Translations under genes and position numbers: made by a program
Shown: positions 25,101 to 36,400 of the stretch, piece after piece
How the letters are laid out: each line of letters opens with the position of its first letter
Position numbering within the stretch: position 1 is the stretch's first letter
Source: Glycine soja
Taxonomy: Eukaryota; Streptophyta; Magnoliopsida; Fabales; Fabaceae
DNA: 64,000 nucleotides
Assembly (NCBI RefSeq): GCF_004193775.1
Contig: NC_041019.1
Coordinates: forward strand, 9,844,204 to 9,908,203
Direction of reading: 5' to 3'
Notes under the pieces: generated by a model
Told to the model about the DNA's origin: nothing
What the model saw: the letters and a program-made list of their open reading frames with translations, nothing else
Databases searched by the model: none

Positions 25101-25687
25101 TAAAATAAAATATTTATTTTAGATATTCTTAAGATTTTGTTTCAATGAGTCAACAATTTGTTAAGGTTGTTTTGATACCTCTAAGTTGTTATCTAACGGT
25201 CATATTTCCAACGGTCATATTTTGTTTGTTGCTTAAGGTGACCTGTGCCTATATATTCTCTTTCCTCATTTCTAAAAGGATGACAGAACAATAGTCTCAT
25301 CTATTTCTCTCAAAATTTTCTATTTCTTCTCTCATAAAATAATTTATTTCTTGAGAGTAAGAGCATTGGTGTTCATAAGGTTCGGGAATCCTTTCGCTGC
25401 ACACGATCGGAACCAACGGGTTGTCGTATCTTGGGAGAGGAGCGCAATTAGAATTTCTTACCCGTGCAGTGAGGGCGTTTTCTCTCTAAGGATAGCGTTT
25501 ACGCGCTTCAACCCAGGCTATATCTTTCTTCCCTTAATTTTTTTTCTTGTGCTTATTGTATGTTATAATGCATTATTCATGTGCTGTCAATTAAATTTAT
25601 TTTGCTACTGCTATTTTGTTATTTAATTCAAGACTGTGCATCTTCTTCATATTTATTTTCCTTCATTTTTTATATTATTTTTCCAAC
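22163..25687 (+). mobile_element. Truncated, decayed Ty1-copia element nested in the outer LTR element
   Basis: The right LTR spans 25042-25687 (TGTTGATAAATATT ... TTTTTCCAACA, 646 bp) after a GGGGGAA purine run. The left LTR keeps only its last ~310 bp (22163-22472), nearly identical to 25378-25687. About 335 bp of the left LTR and the usual tRNA-primer site are missing. Internal coding sequence is limited to decayed reverse-transcriptase and RNase H remnants, so the gag, protease and integrase regions were lost or have decayed beyond recognition. Confidence 0.8.
23270..24412 (+). pseudogene. Copia reverse transcriptase / RNase H remnant
   Basis: A frame-shifted trace of SLYGLKQ appears near 23315, and ERPW/MKDLG-like sequence near 23545. 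From 23643 to 24251 one frame is open and reads the connection and RNase H: SRPDIAYAVGRLGRCTNNP, HWIALERVFRYLKGTINYD, GFSDANWI, GGAVSWKSAKQTIISRSTME and AEIIDLDTATSEAEFLKN. The end, DPLTKGLTRQQ, is readable to a TAG at 24410 in another frame. Several frameshifts and stops make it non-functional. Confidence 0.85.
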
Positions 25688-25989
25688 AAATTTTAGTTCA
25701 TTGATTGCTTAAAATTGGACATATACAAACTCTGAGTATAGTCAAAGTCCCGATGGACTCGACACTCGGTCTTACCATTTGAATATATTACTTGTGTGAA
25801 TCGGTACACTTGCCGACACACGAACATGAGCTTCATCTGAATCACAATTATCTTCTCTCCCCAAGGCTCTTCCTATAACTCTGCTTAAAACACGACCTAA
25901 AGTTCTGGTTCTAACCATAATCTGCAAATTTTAACATACGTACAAATTTATGTCAAAATTCAAACAATACTTCAATTAATTACACTACA

Positions 25990-26880
25990 ACCATTTTCAA
26001 ATTTTATTTTTAATTAATTTTATATAGTGAATTGACTTCTTTATTAAAAAGAAACTTAAAAAAACTATAATTAATTACATAAAAAACAAATATATAATAA
26101 TTATAAAAATATTTATAATTAAAAATAAAACAATAGATTTTTCAAAAAAATGAAAATAATCTTTTTTTATTAAAATATATTAATTATTTCAAAACAACAT
26201 TCTAAATAATATATTTATAATTAAAAAAATACAATAATTATTTAAAAAATAATTCAAAATAATCTATTTTTATTTAAAAAACAAACAATAGCTATTTAAA
26301 AACAAAAAATAATTAATATATTTAGAATTAAAAAATGACTATTTAAAAACATAATTAAAAAACTATTTTTATTTAAAAAACAAACAATATCTATTTAAAA
26401 ACAAAAATTAAATTAATATATTTACAATTAAAAAAATAACTATTTAATAACATAATTCAAAATAAACAATAACTATTTAAAAATAAAAATAAAATTAATA
26501 TATTTAGAATTAAAAAAATTCATTATTTAAAAACATAATTCAAAATAAATTATTTTTATTTAAAAAATAAACAATAGGTATTTAAAAACAGAAATAAAAT
26601 TAATATATTTACGATTAAAAAAACATAATTGTAAATAATCTATTTTTAGTTAAGAAAATAAACAATAAGTGTTTACAAACTAAAAATAAAATAATATATT
26701 TATATTTAATTAATAAAATAACTATTTAAAAACAAAAATCAAAATAATACTTTTTATAAATAAAAAAATATTTACTATTTTAAAAAAATAAAATTAATTT
26801 ATAAGTAATTTTTTTATAAAAAAAATACAGATTAGATAATCCATATGCTTTATATGGATTACTTAATCCATATTTCTTAC
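25990..26880. repeat. AT-rich repeat tract upstream of the second PMD gene
   Basis: Imperfect units of roughly 90-110 bp built from TTAATATATTTAGAATTAAAAAA, ACTATTTAAAAACATAATTCAAAATAA and TTTTTATTTAAAAAACAAACAATA repeat about six times. The tract lies between PMD exon 1 and the right terminus, the same place as the tract at 1380-2290, although the unit sequence differs. Confidence 0.75.
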
Positions 26881-27126
26881 ACAAATATGAAAACCAAATA
26901 AAAAATTTACCTTGGCGACAAAAATATCATGACAGTAGTGTAGACGATCTCAATGGAGTCAATGGAAAGTGACAACAAAAACACAGAAAAATGAAGAAGC
27001 ATTGCAGCAAAAGCAGCAGTACAAACTATGTCCGGGAGATGAGAGGAAGAGGATTTTCAAAATTTAAGTGAAAAAGATTTTTATCACTTTACTTGGTGAG
27101 TGCACCTAACAAGAGCCTTCTTTCTA

Positions 27127-27413
27127 TAATCCGTAGGGCTTTAAGGACTACTTAGGAACCTTAAAAAAAAAAAAAGGACCATCGAGGAGGGAGAATAATA
27201 ATCAAATTGATAGTTTAATCTTTTAAATTACGAGCCAAAACGAAGCCGTTTAATTGCTTTAGAGTTTAACCTACGCCCCTGCCCGCTTTCGGCGCAAGAC
27301 ACAGTCCCACATAACACTATAGACGTCAGTGGCGGGAGCGAAGTGGCGCTCCAACCTCCCTCACCGTGCCGCACTCCCTCCTCCGTCTTCCACCGCCATC
27401 CACCGCCGCGTAT
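27127..27413 (+). promoter_or_regulatory. URB1 upstream region, compressed against a MULE end
   Basis: Only 287 bp separate the end of the MULE target duplication from the URB1 start codon. The stretch contains an A-run, a GC-richer segment from about 27270 and an ACGTC site near 27323. No convincing TATA box, telo box (AAACCCTA) or site II (TGGGCC) motif was found. The last two are common in plant ribosome-biogenesis genes, so their absence is notable. Confidence 0.45.
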
Positions 27414-30400
27414 ATGGAGGAACCCGCCGCGTATATGGAGGAACCCGCCGCAGTTCCAAACTTCCAACCTAAAGTTAGCCACGAAGCGAAGCTGAAAGAA
27501 CTGCTCCACCGAATCACCTCTCTGGAGATAAAGCTATGCTCCGACGCCGCCAAAGAGTTCGCGAAGCTCCTCAAGTCCGAGACCGGCGCCGACCTCCTCC
27601 GCGAGTACGTGCGCGGCTCGCCGAAGTGCTCGGAGCTTCTCGAGGCGTGGAAGCTTCGCGAGGGAAAGCAAGGCATGAACTACGTGTTCGACCTAATCTC
27701 CGCCATTCTCAGCCAAAGTAAAGGTAAGTACAACCCTAGCGACATCGAAAGCGTGAATATTACTAAGGATTTGGATAAATTCGCGCGGTTACTGATTTCC
27801 GAACGCTTGAGTGATATCCACAAGGAGGTGAATAGCAAGGAGTGGCGGAGGCAGAAGGCGGCATTGTTACTCATGGCTTCGATTGCGCGGCGCGGTGCGA
27901 GCTTGGCGTCGGAGGTGGCGAAGAGCTTCGATTTCAAGCTCGCTGAGTTCGGGAGGATCGCGTCGGAGCACCGGAGAAGGAAGCCAGAGGCGAGGGTAGG
28001 GTTGCTGCGGAAGTCGTTTGTCGGATTCGCGATGTCGTTTTTGGAGGTCGGGAAGCCGTGGCTGTTGCGGTGGGTTTTGCAGCAGAAACAGATGTATTCT
28101 GGCGTTCTCAGAGGATTAGGAAACGATGATGATGAAACTGTGGTGTTTGTGTTAACGGTGTTGAGAGATAGGGTTCTTGTGGAAGAGTCTTTGGTGCAGC
28201 CGTGGCTTCGGAGTGTTTTGTTTGGGAGTGCCACGTTGGAACAGTTGGCTGAGGTGTGTGGAAGGGAAGGTGGTGGTGATGCTGCGGAGGTGGCGTTTGG
28301 TGTGCTTGTTAGGGTTTGTACTGATCCGAGTAATGGTTTGATGCCTGACTCGAAAATGGGGTTGACGGGTAATACGAAGAGGGTCTTGGATTTCATGAAG
28401 AAGCTGCGGGTTACGGAAGTTCAGTATCATAAGGACTTGCTTTTGGCTATTGTTGAGGCCAATGCTTCTTTTGGGTTGTCGTATTTGAAGGAGTTTCCTT
28501 ACAACATCGATAATTTCAAGTCTTCTTCATGGTTAGAATTGTTTATGTGTAATATTTTGTTGTTGTTGTGGTATTCATTACGTGCATGAGCATGAGTAAT
28601 GCTACTTTGTTAGCAATACAATATTTGACACTTTTTAATACTTTCCCAAAATATTAGATGAAAACTGAAAATACATAGGCCAACCTTATAGTAGGAGGGA
28701 ATTATTACATGGTCTGGGACTGGGATCACCTTGGTCTTAATCAATCTCAACATAACACGTAATCAAGTGTTATTAATTCTATCTTGTAAATTAAAATACT
28801 CAATTATGTGTGACTTAGAGATTGGTTGGAAACATGGACACGTGGTTTAAAACTATCTAATAATCTAATAACTTCTCCTAAAGTAGGGGGACTAGCATGA
28901 GATTTTGCCCAATAATAATATTGACAGTATTAAAAAGAGTTAGTCAGAAGATGTTGTTACTAGCAATTCTTTGATATGTATGTTTTTTTTTTATTCATTC
29001 CCCCTGTTTTTTGGATGATGACTGATGTATTTGCAGGATTTCTGCATTATCTGTGGCAGCTCAGTTGGTTTCATTGGTGGGTAATGGCATATCCAAAGAA
29101 TCTGTCAATTTTCAATCAAATGGTCCGCGCCTGTTTGACAATATGGATTTGCACAGTATTGTGAAGTGCTTGTTTCCTCGACCATTCAGCAGATCATTGT
29201 TTAATAAGGGATTGCCTCACATTGAACCTTATGTGAAACATGGTACTCTAAGGCTTCTTCTGGAGTTACTGAAATTGCTGGACTCTATTTTTGGTGGTTT
29301 GTATTGTAATTCTAATTCCAACAATCCATTCATGCAACATATGATGTCTATCAAGGTCGAAATCCAGAATTATGTTCAAGCATTTCTTCCCGATCTGCAG
29401 GTTTTATTAAATCTACTTTCCTCTTTAGATGCCAATTCTGAAGCCCGTAACTCAAGTTTAAAGAGAAATGCATGCCATCATGAACATAATAGCAGTAGTA
29501 GGAAGAAGTTAAAACTTGACACTTCGGAGAGTGGTGATATAGATATAGTTGTTGCTGGGATAATTTCTACTCCAGATATTGATTTGACTGGCAACAGTGA
29601 AACAGTTGACGGTGGAGCAAGAGAAGATGCTTTGGATGATGAAGAGGATCTCAAGAATAGCATAGGCGAAATTTGGGGCGTGGACCTTTGTTCGATGGAA
29701 ATTAACACATTGGAAGAAATGGAATCATACTTACTGTCTAAACTGCTTGATGCTCTCAGATATTACCGCGTATGTTCATATTTTTATAATCTTAATTTGA
29801 GTGAAGCCATTGGGTGTCGTTAATACTGTTAAGTAATCGAAAAAATATCTTGTGATCAAACCAAAAATAAAAAGAAAAAATTAAATGCTTCTACTGAATT
29901 ATTTTATTACTTAGTCCCTTTAGACAATTTTCTGTTTGCTTAGCATTTTAGTTATTTTCGTTATGTCCAGAATACTATGTTGTTTAATTAACTATATTAA
30001 GGATATCTTAAGCAAAGGTTTTAATGGTGGCTTGATCCTCATGTTTCTTTGATGATTGTAAAAGAGTGTTGTTTATTTTAAGAACTTCATTTCTCTCCAT
30101 GCACTGGAACTCAATTGCTTCATTTGCTTTTGATCTATTACACTCAAAGATTTAGAGACAAACTAGTTTTTGGTCTTTCAACTACCAATTTAAAGCTTTT
30201 ATGCTGCAATAATTCTTGACATGCTCCTCACTCTTATACTTTATTCTAGGAGCAATGATATCTTATAACAGTGTATTGTTGACTGTGGTGGCATTTTAGG
30301 GTACTCTTGGATGCCTGTAATTTGTTTTACAAGATTTAAACTCCTACATTAAAGTAGAGTTCTTCTGATTGTCCATAAAGTAAAGGTTAGTTTTAGTCTT

Positions 30401-33400
30401 CCCTTATTATTTTGGCTCCATAAACGATAATGGTTACAAAAAACTGCTCTGCTGATTGATCTGCTACTCATTAGTTTGTTGATTTTGTGGACCTCACTTT
30501 ACCTATCTCTCACTTTATCCATCAGAAACTGTAAACTTCATAGATATTGTCTTTATTCTTCTTTTTGTGAGAATTTCCTAGTTGGTTTCTTGGTGACTAG
30601 CATCAACTTGTGCATCCTCTTATGCATTTTTTGCTGAATGGTCCTGATTAACCCAGTTTAAGTTGTATTCCTCTGAAGACCTAATAAATTGTTACTGTCT
30701 AGGGGTAGTTGGTATACATTTTAGTTATCTCATTTTCTTTCTAAAAAAAAAGTAAATGCATGTTTTTAAAAAATAAACGTTTCCTATGATGGCTTTGTTC
30801 TCTTAAATGCGATTTTATATTCTAGTCTTTTGCCCACTGTATTATAACCTTTCTTGGTGCTTCATTTGTTTAAATTGACTTGCTTATTTGAACTCTTAGC
30901 TTTTTTTATACATCTTTGTGGTGTTTGACAATGATTAATTTGATTCAGACAGACTCAAGTTGCATAACCATTGTAAACTTACTGTTTAAACTAGTTATGA
31001 GTTAGAATTTAGTTTTTCACTTTTTCTTTGTTGACTTGAGGACAAAATGCCTATGAAATAATATTTTTTGGATTCAGTTTACTCTACACCTATAATTCTA
31101 CAGTCATTTTAGAAGTAGAAGAATAGTTGAATGTGAATTGAGTTAAAATCTCGTCTGTTGTGTCAAATGTACTTGTTGCATCTAGTGTTGTCTCCCTAAT
31201 TAATGGGTTAGCATCTTGCTAAACCATCCTAATGAAGGAAGGAAAGGAAATCTGGTGTAATTGTTACTTTATTTTTATAGAAATTTATTTTTTTACCTAA
31301 GTAATTCAAATATATATGATGTTATCTTATATTCCTTTTCTGTTTTTCTTGTGCAGCGTGCTCTGCCTTATGCTTTGGATAATTCTTTTGAAACATTCAA
31401 GGGTCTTCTCAAAAGCCCATTGGAATTAACAAGTCATCTGCAGGTCTCAGTGTTGTCTTTGCTTGTGGAATACATTGAATGGTGTCCTGACGATGTAATT
31501 CCTATCAGAACTCCACCCATGTTGTACAAATACCTACAACCATTCATTAAATTGTTAATGTTTTCTCCGTACAATGAAACAAGGGATCTGGCATACAAGC
31601 TGGCCTTGGCAGCTATGTTCAGTACTGGTGCTTTTGATGGGAATCTTCACGAGATAGCAGCATGGTTTTTATTTTTACCAGGTTATCATGGAAAGAAACC
31701 CCCTGTCAAAATCTTGGAGGTTGATGTATTACAGAGTTTGACTCTATTTGTCATATCATTCTTGTGCGATGCCGTTTCTACCCTTGGGAATAATTTAATT
31801 AAATATTGGGATATTCTTAAGAATCATGCCCATTGTTTGGAAGGTGGTGACGGTAATTAGTTTTATAATCTCTTATTTCAATTCTTTGTATACAGTTAAC
31901 TCTAAAATCACTTATATCATATACTGCTTCTTTTCCTTTTTGTTCTACTGCATAAGTTTTTGATCTGGCTCTATAAATTCATATGATCAGCATCTTTCTG
32001 TAGAACTATGAAATATGCATAATGCATAAGCTCATTTTCTATGGTCATAGTATCCAGTTGGGGTGCTGTTTTTTTGGCATTTCTTTGGAAATGTTACTAT
32101 CTGCTATTGCCAAAATTGTTTGCAAGTTTTGGCTCATTATTGCTGATTTAGTGGGTTTACGTGCAGATTTATCACCTCAATTTAGCCCTTTTATCATATG
32201 CGTGCTAGAGAAGTGTCTAAAGGTGATCCGACCTAAATCAGGATTCTGCTCATTGCCTAAAAAATCAATGGTATTATTATACACTTGCAATACAGTCAAG
32301 TATCTCTTGCAAACACAGGTACATAATACATCATTGGACATTTTTGCTTAATTTTGTTTTCAGTTTGTGCGCATCTAATGCTAGATCTGTGTTTCTGATA
32401 GGTCAACGCTGAATTGTTATCTGCTTTAGTTCATGCAGACTTGACAGAGAGACTTGGTGGCAGTTATGAATGTGATGAAGTCTTTCCTGAGTGGAAGCCA
32501 CTGGAGGATTTATTGGACTTTGTGGAGAGCATATTACACCAACAAAATTATTGCATTTTCTCTAAAAATGAAGAATCTGTCCTTCCTGATAGTTCTTTGG
32601 GAAGTGCGCTTGGTAGTGTAAATAGATTGTTGAATAGTGGGTCTGGTCATGAGATTGCTGAAACAACCATAGCTTTCATATCCTCCATTATATTGGAAGG
32701 CACCAATAAAATATTGACAAATATGCCATCACATGCGGTCATTCCACATGACTTAGTTGGAGTTCCTTTCTCGCTCTTATTATCAGTACTTTTTCTTGAT
32801 TATAGTGTTCTTCACCATGCTTCTAAGTTGTGGCCTGCAATGTTTTATGCTGGCTTGGATATGGCCATGTCAGATCTTGGTATTGATGGTCGAAATGCAG
32901 CTCCTGTTGGGACTTCTGATCTTGCATTGCATCCAGATTCACTAACTTGTAGCCAACTTTTAGATGCTTCTGAAGTTGATGCTGTTACATTTAGTATCTT
33001 TCTAAAACAGGTGCCTTTCCATGTGATATTTCCTGCGATGATGTGTATGAGTGGTCCTTACATATCAAAGCTATCTAAAATTCAAGAGTTTTTACTGCAT
33101 AAATTATCTGAGTCAAATGATAGCTCGCTCCTTCCCAATCTGCGACTCATTCTGTTCTGGACTCATCGGATTCAGTCTTGTTATGATGTTAACCCAATAG
33201 CTGAAATTGAACAACTTTTGAATCTGTGTGTTATTCTTGTAGGCAGCTTGTTAGCTCAATTATTGGTTCCAGAAAGTGGTTATGACTGGTCTATAAACTC
33301 TGCCTTTTATTCATCAAGACGTAACATTCAAGTGATTAAAACCATTTTTTGTCATCCTTGTGTTTTGATCTCGTTATCCTTTTCTTTGGGAAGTTGTCAG

Positions 33401-36400
33401 AACCTTGCAAATGGAAATGTAGAGAATGATTTCAATATGCTAAATGTAGTATCCAACGAGGGGTTTCACAACTTTGGCAATCCAATTTTAAAGATATTAA
33501 CAATGACTCTAGAGTACATGTGGTCTTTATTTGGTGCCCACCTTTGTCCGTCTACAGCTGAAGATGTTGCTAATAATTTTGTGAAGGCATTTAAAGGCCT
33601 TCAACAAAAACTATTTCTCGATGTCAGAGACCGATTTGAGCTGTACATTTGTACTAAAGATGTGATGCCTCTTCTTCCAACATTGTATGCTTCACATACT
33701 TTGCATCGGTTTTTATCCCCTTTTCAGCTTCTTGAATTAGTGGATTGGATGTTCAGTAGGGACAAGGTGGATGATTTGCCAATTAAGAAATCCTCATTAT
33801 TTGTTGGATGTTCCTTAGCTGCTGATGCTTTCAGTGCTTTATCCATTTATTTTCAGCAGTCAACTGAAAACAGGGCACCATATGATTTGTTTTGGGAGAT
33901 GAGTCAAAAGAATATGAAAACTGATATTTTTGAGCAGATTTACAGCAAGGTAGTTGACTTTTCTGTATGTTTTGAAATAGATAGTGCAGATAGATGCTTG
34001 CTTGAAGCTGTCAATCTCTTGTATAAGCAGAAAATTGTGCAACAAGAAACATTTCATCCTTTGACGTCGGTCATGTGGAAAATTATAATGGTTACTCCAT
34101 TGAAAGTGCTTTTCCATTGCATTTACAAGACGAATGCTAAGAAAGCTGCATTTTTACATATTCTTACTGAATTGAGTTCCCTGCATTCATTGATCTTTGG
34201 GCATTTATTTTTGGGTACAGTGAATAAAAGTATACATCATGATATTGGTGTGATGGAACATACCTTTGATCCTACTCTCTCAGAAGATCAGTTTTTGCTG
34301 CTTCTACCGGCCTCTTTGTCATACTTCAGCTTAATTTCTAAAAGACTTAGAGAGCAGAGTCACAAAGATTTTGAACATATACCTTACTTTTATTCCAAAA
34401 TTCTCTTAAAAGGTTTCAGTCAGTGGAAGAGCTTTTCCTCAAAAGATATATTTGAGGAACAATACGGGGAATTCTTTCCATCATCTGCTCAAGAACTTCT
34501 CCGTCTTATTGATCTTAGTCTTCTTGGGAAATCAATTCATATGTTGAAGTATCACTTTGCTCTTAATGGGCCAATGAAACTGAAAAAGCGATTAAATCTA
34601 TTCAAATCCATTTGCCCAAAATTTGCTTCACATGATGACCTGATGGACTGTGATTGTCAAGTTATTGATAGTTATTCTCTGCATCAGTCTTTGAACATCA
34701 TCAACCGTGTTGTTGCAAAGATATCACTTTGTAAAGTATTATTGTTTCATGAAGAAGCAGGTGGGAATTTCAAAGATGTTGCTGTGAAAATGAAAAGCAA
34801 ATTGGGAAGATCCAGGATACGTTTCATAAATATTTTGGTGGATATTTGGCAGTTTATTGTTAAGAAATTTTCATTAGCCTCTGATCAATCTAGAACTCCA
34901 AAAGGCACAAACATTTCATTGTTATATAATCACTTGGAAGGTTTTTTGTTGAAGAATATTCTTGAATTGGCTGGAGAAATGCAAAATGATCTTATTCAAT
35001 TGCAAGCCATTTCCTTCCTTGAACAATTAATCAGATCTGCTCTTCTCTATAGGTTTGGTGATTTTACAACAATGAAAACTCTCCGAGTTATATTATCACA
35101 GCTTAGCGAGGGGAGGTTATCATATGATTTATATCTTCAGTTGTTGCTCGCTCATTCTCAGTTTGCCCCCACTCTCCATTCAGTGTGCAAGCAAGCAGGT
35201 TCCTTTTTGAAGCCTGTATCCAGCATTCTGAAATGTCTTGTGATTCCTTCTCTTGATCATTGTGAAAATGATGTGAAACACAGAGGGCTAATGACCGAGC
35301 TCTCTAGTGGACCATTGGAAATTGTTAAAATGCTTTGGATACTCTTACGGGTTAAGGCTCATCAAATTGATTTGGATAATGGAAATGATATTAATGTAAA
35401 TTTAAAAGAACTGCATGCTCTGCTTTGTCATTCTTATGGTGCAACAGTCAACTGGATTGATTTGGAGATATACAATCTGATGCAACACATCGAGTCTATG
35501 AGTGGCCTGTTGTCTCAGAATGTCAAGTTAGATTCAGAAACAATTGAAAAATGGTACAGAAGCCAGCATAGTGACACCTTTCCGATTGACCCTGACATAT
35601 GCGTGTCAACAGTTCTCTATTTTCCCTATGATAGAACTATCTTTGATGAGCTACCATCTGTAAACAAGATTGAACCAGATACTGTTAGGAAAAAGGTTCA
35701 AGCACATTTTTAAGCTACCTGCCTGAATCTGTTTTTCCTGTCTGTAGTTTTGTATCTGTTCTAGTTTATTTATCATTATGTTAACTAACTACATAAAATC
35801 CTACGCAGGTACTTCATTCTCAAGTTGAAGATAAAGAACGTTATGATCCTGTATTTATATTGCGATTTTCAATTCATAGTCTCTCAAAGGCTTATATAGA
35901 GCCTGTGGAGTTTGCTGGTTCAGGGTTGCTTGCGATTGCATTTGTTAGCATGTCTTCCCCAGACCAAGGGATAAGAAGATTAGCTTACGGCACTCTTGAT
36001 AAATTTAAGAATGCATTGGAGGTTGGTAACATGTTTATTGGTTTATGCTTATTTTGTTAACATATAAAATTTCATTATGGAAATGCCAGATTTTTTTTCC
36101 ATAACTCACAAAATTGAATTAGTTATTTATTTATTTGTATATTGTTGATACTTTTTTTATTCCCATATGGAGAGCTACTTTTTTATGGAATAATCTGAGT
36201 CGGGTTTCTGAAAATGGGTATGTTGACTGTTCGTTTTCCCTGTGGCAGTTTGTCATGCTTCATTTCAGATGTTTTGGCAAGAACAAGGATGCCAAATATT
36301 TATCTGTGTTTTTGTGAGGTCTTTTCTGTAATGCTGTATTTTGTATGTTGACTGTTCATTTTCCGTGGGGCAGTTTCTCATGACTCATTTCAAATGTTTT

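Larger units (their letters stand above)
21180..25826. mobile_element. LTR-type insertion (probable solo LTR) in PMD exon 1, itself split by a copia element
   Basis: The outer termini are TGATAATTGATATG and GACACACGAACA, i.e. TG...CA. The flanks GGAGC (21175-21179) and TGAGC (25827-25831) are a 5-bp duplication with one mismatch. Removing the insert restores a continuous PMD exon reading GAT GAA GCT CCC CAG (DEAPQ), which fixes the boundaries to within one base. Without the nested copia the element is about 1.1 kb (21180-22162 plus 25688-25826). No coding capacity, primer site or second LTR is visible, so a solo LTR or a short non-autonomous element is most likely. Confidence 0.7.
19264..25918 (-). 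pseudogene. PMD/MAIN-like gene of the MULE, decayed and split by an LTR insertion
   Basis: Exon 1 begins at 25918 (MVRTRTLGRVLSRVIGRALG) and reads into DSDEA, where the insertion of 21180-25826 splits it. The frame resumes at about 21174 with PQRRRPIASARRQ and continues to FPGGP. Exon 2 (about 20886-20235) carries FHLPVGDVTLDDMAFLLHLP and GAYVRLSWLRDIY. Exon 3 (about 20145-19510) carries CWIYDHFSSLA, RDFDRISCFYRHI, ERVMRQFGYVKTIPLYSP and DYMDWFYMISHSFMRP. A last exon ends near 19264 with an Arg-rich tail (RRRRTEDA). Several in-frame stops interrupt it. It is a relative of the intact gene at 1-1357 and lies in the same position and orientation within its element. Confidence 0.85.
15846..27117. 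mobile_element. Complete 11.3-kb Mutator-like element with transposase-OTU and PMD genes
   Basis: The left terminus is GGGCGTTGCTAGGTGCACC and the right terminus reads, inverted, GGCTCTTGTTAGGTGCACT. They are flanked by an exact 9-bp duplication, TTCTTTCTA, at 15837-15845 and 27118-27126. A 9-bp duplication is the hallmark of Mutator-superfamily insertion. Inside are a transposase-OTU pseudogene (plus strand) and a PMD pseudogene (minus strand), arranged tail to tail. The PMD gene is interrupted by an LTR element, so about 4.6 kb of the length is secondary insertion. Both genes carry many stops, so this copy cannot move on its own proteins. Confidence 0.9.

Noticed and set aside
27366..27413. 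N-terminal extension of URB1 starting MPHSLLRLPPPS
   Set aside because: The first codon is GTG, not ATG. The first in-frame ATG is at 27414 and lies directly in the duplicated MEEPAA sequence.
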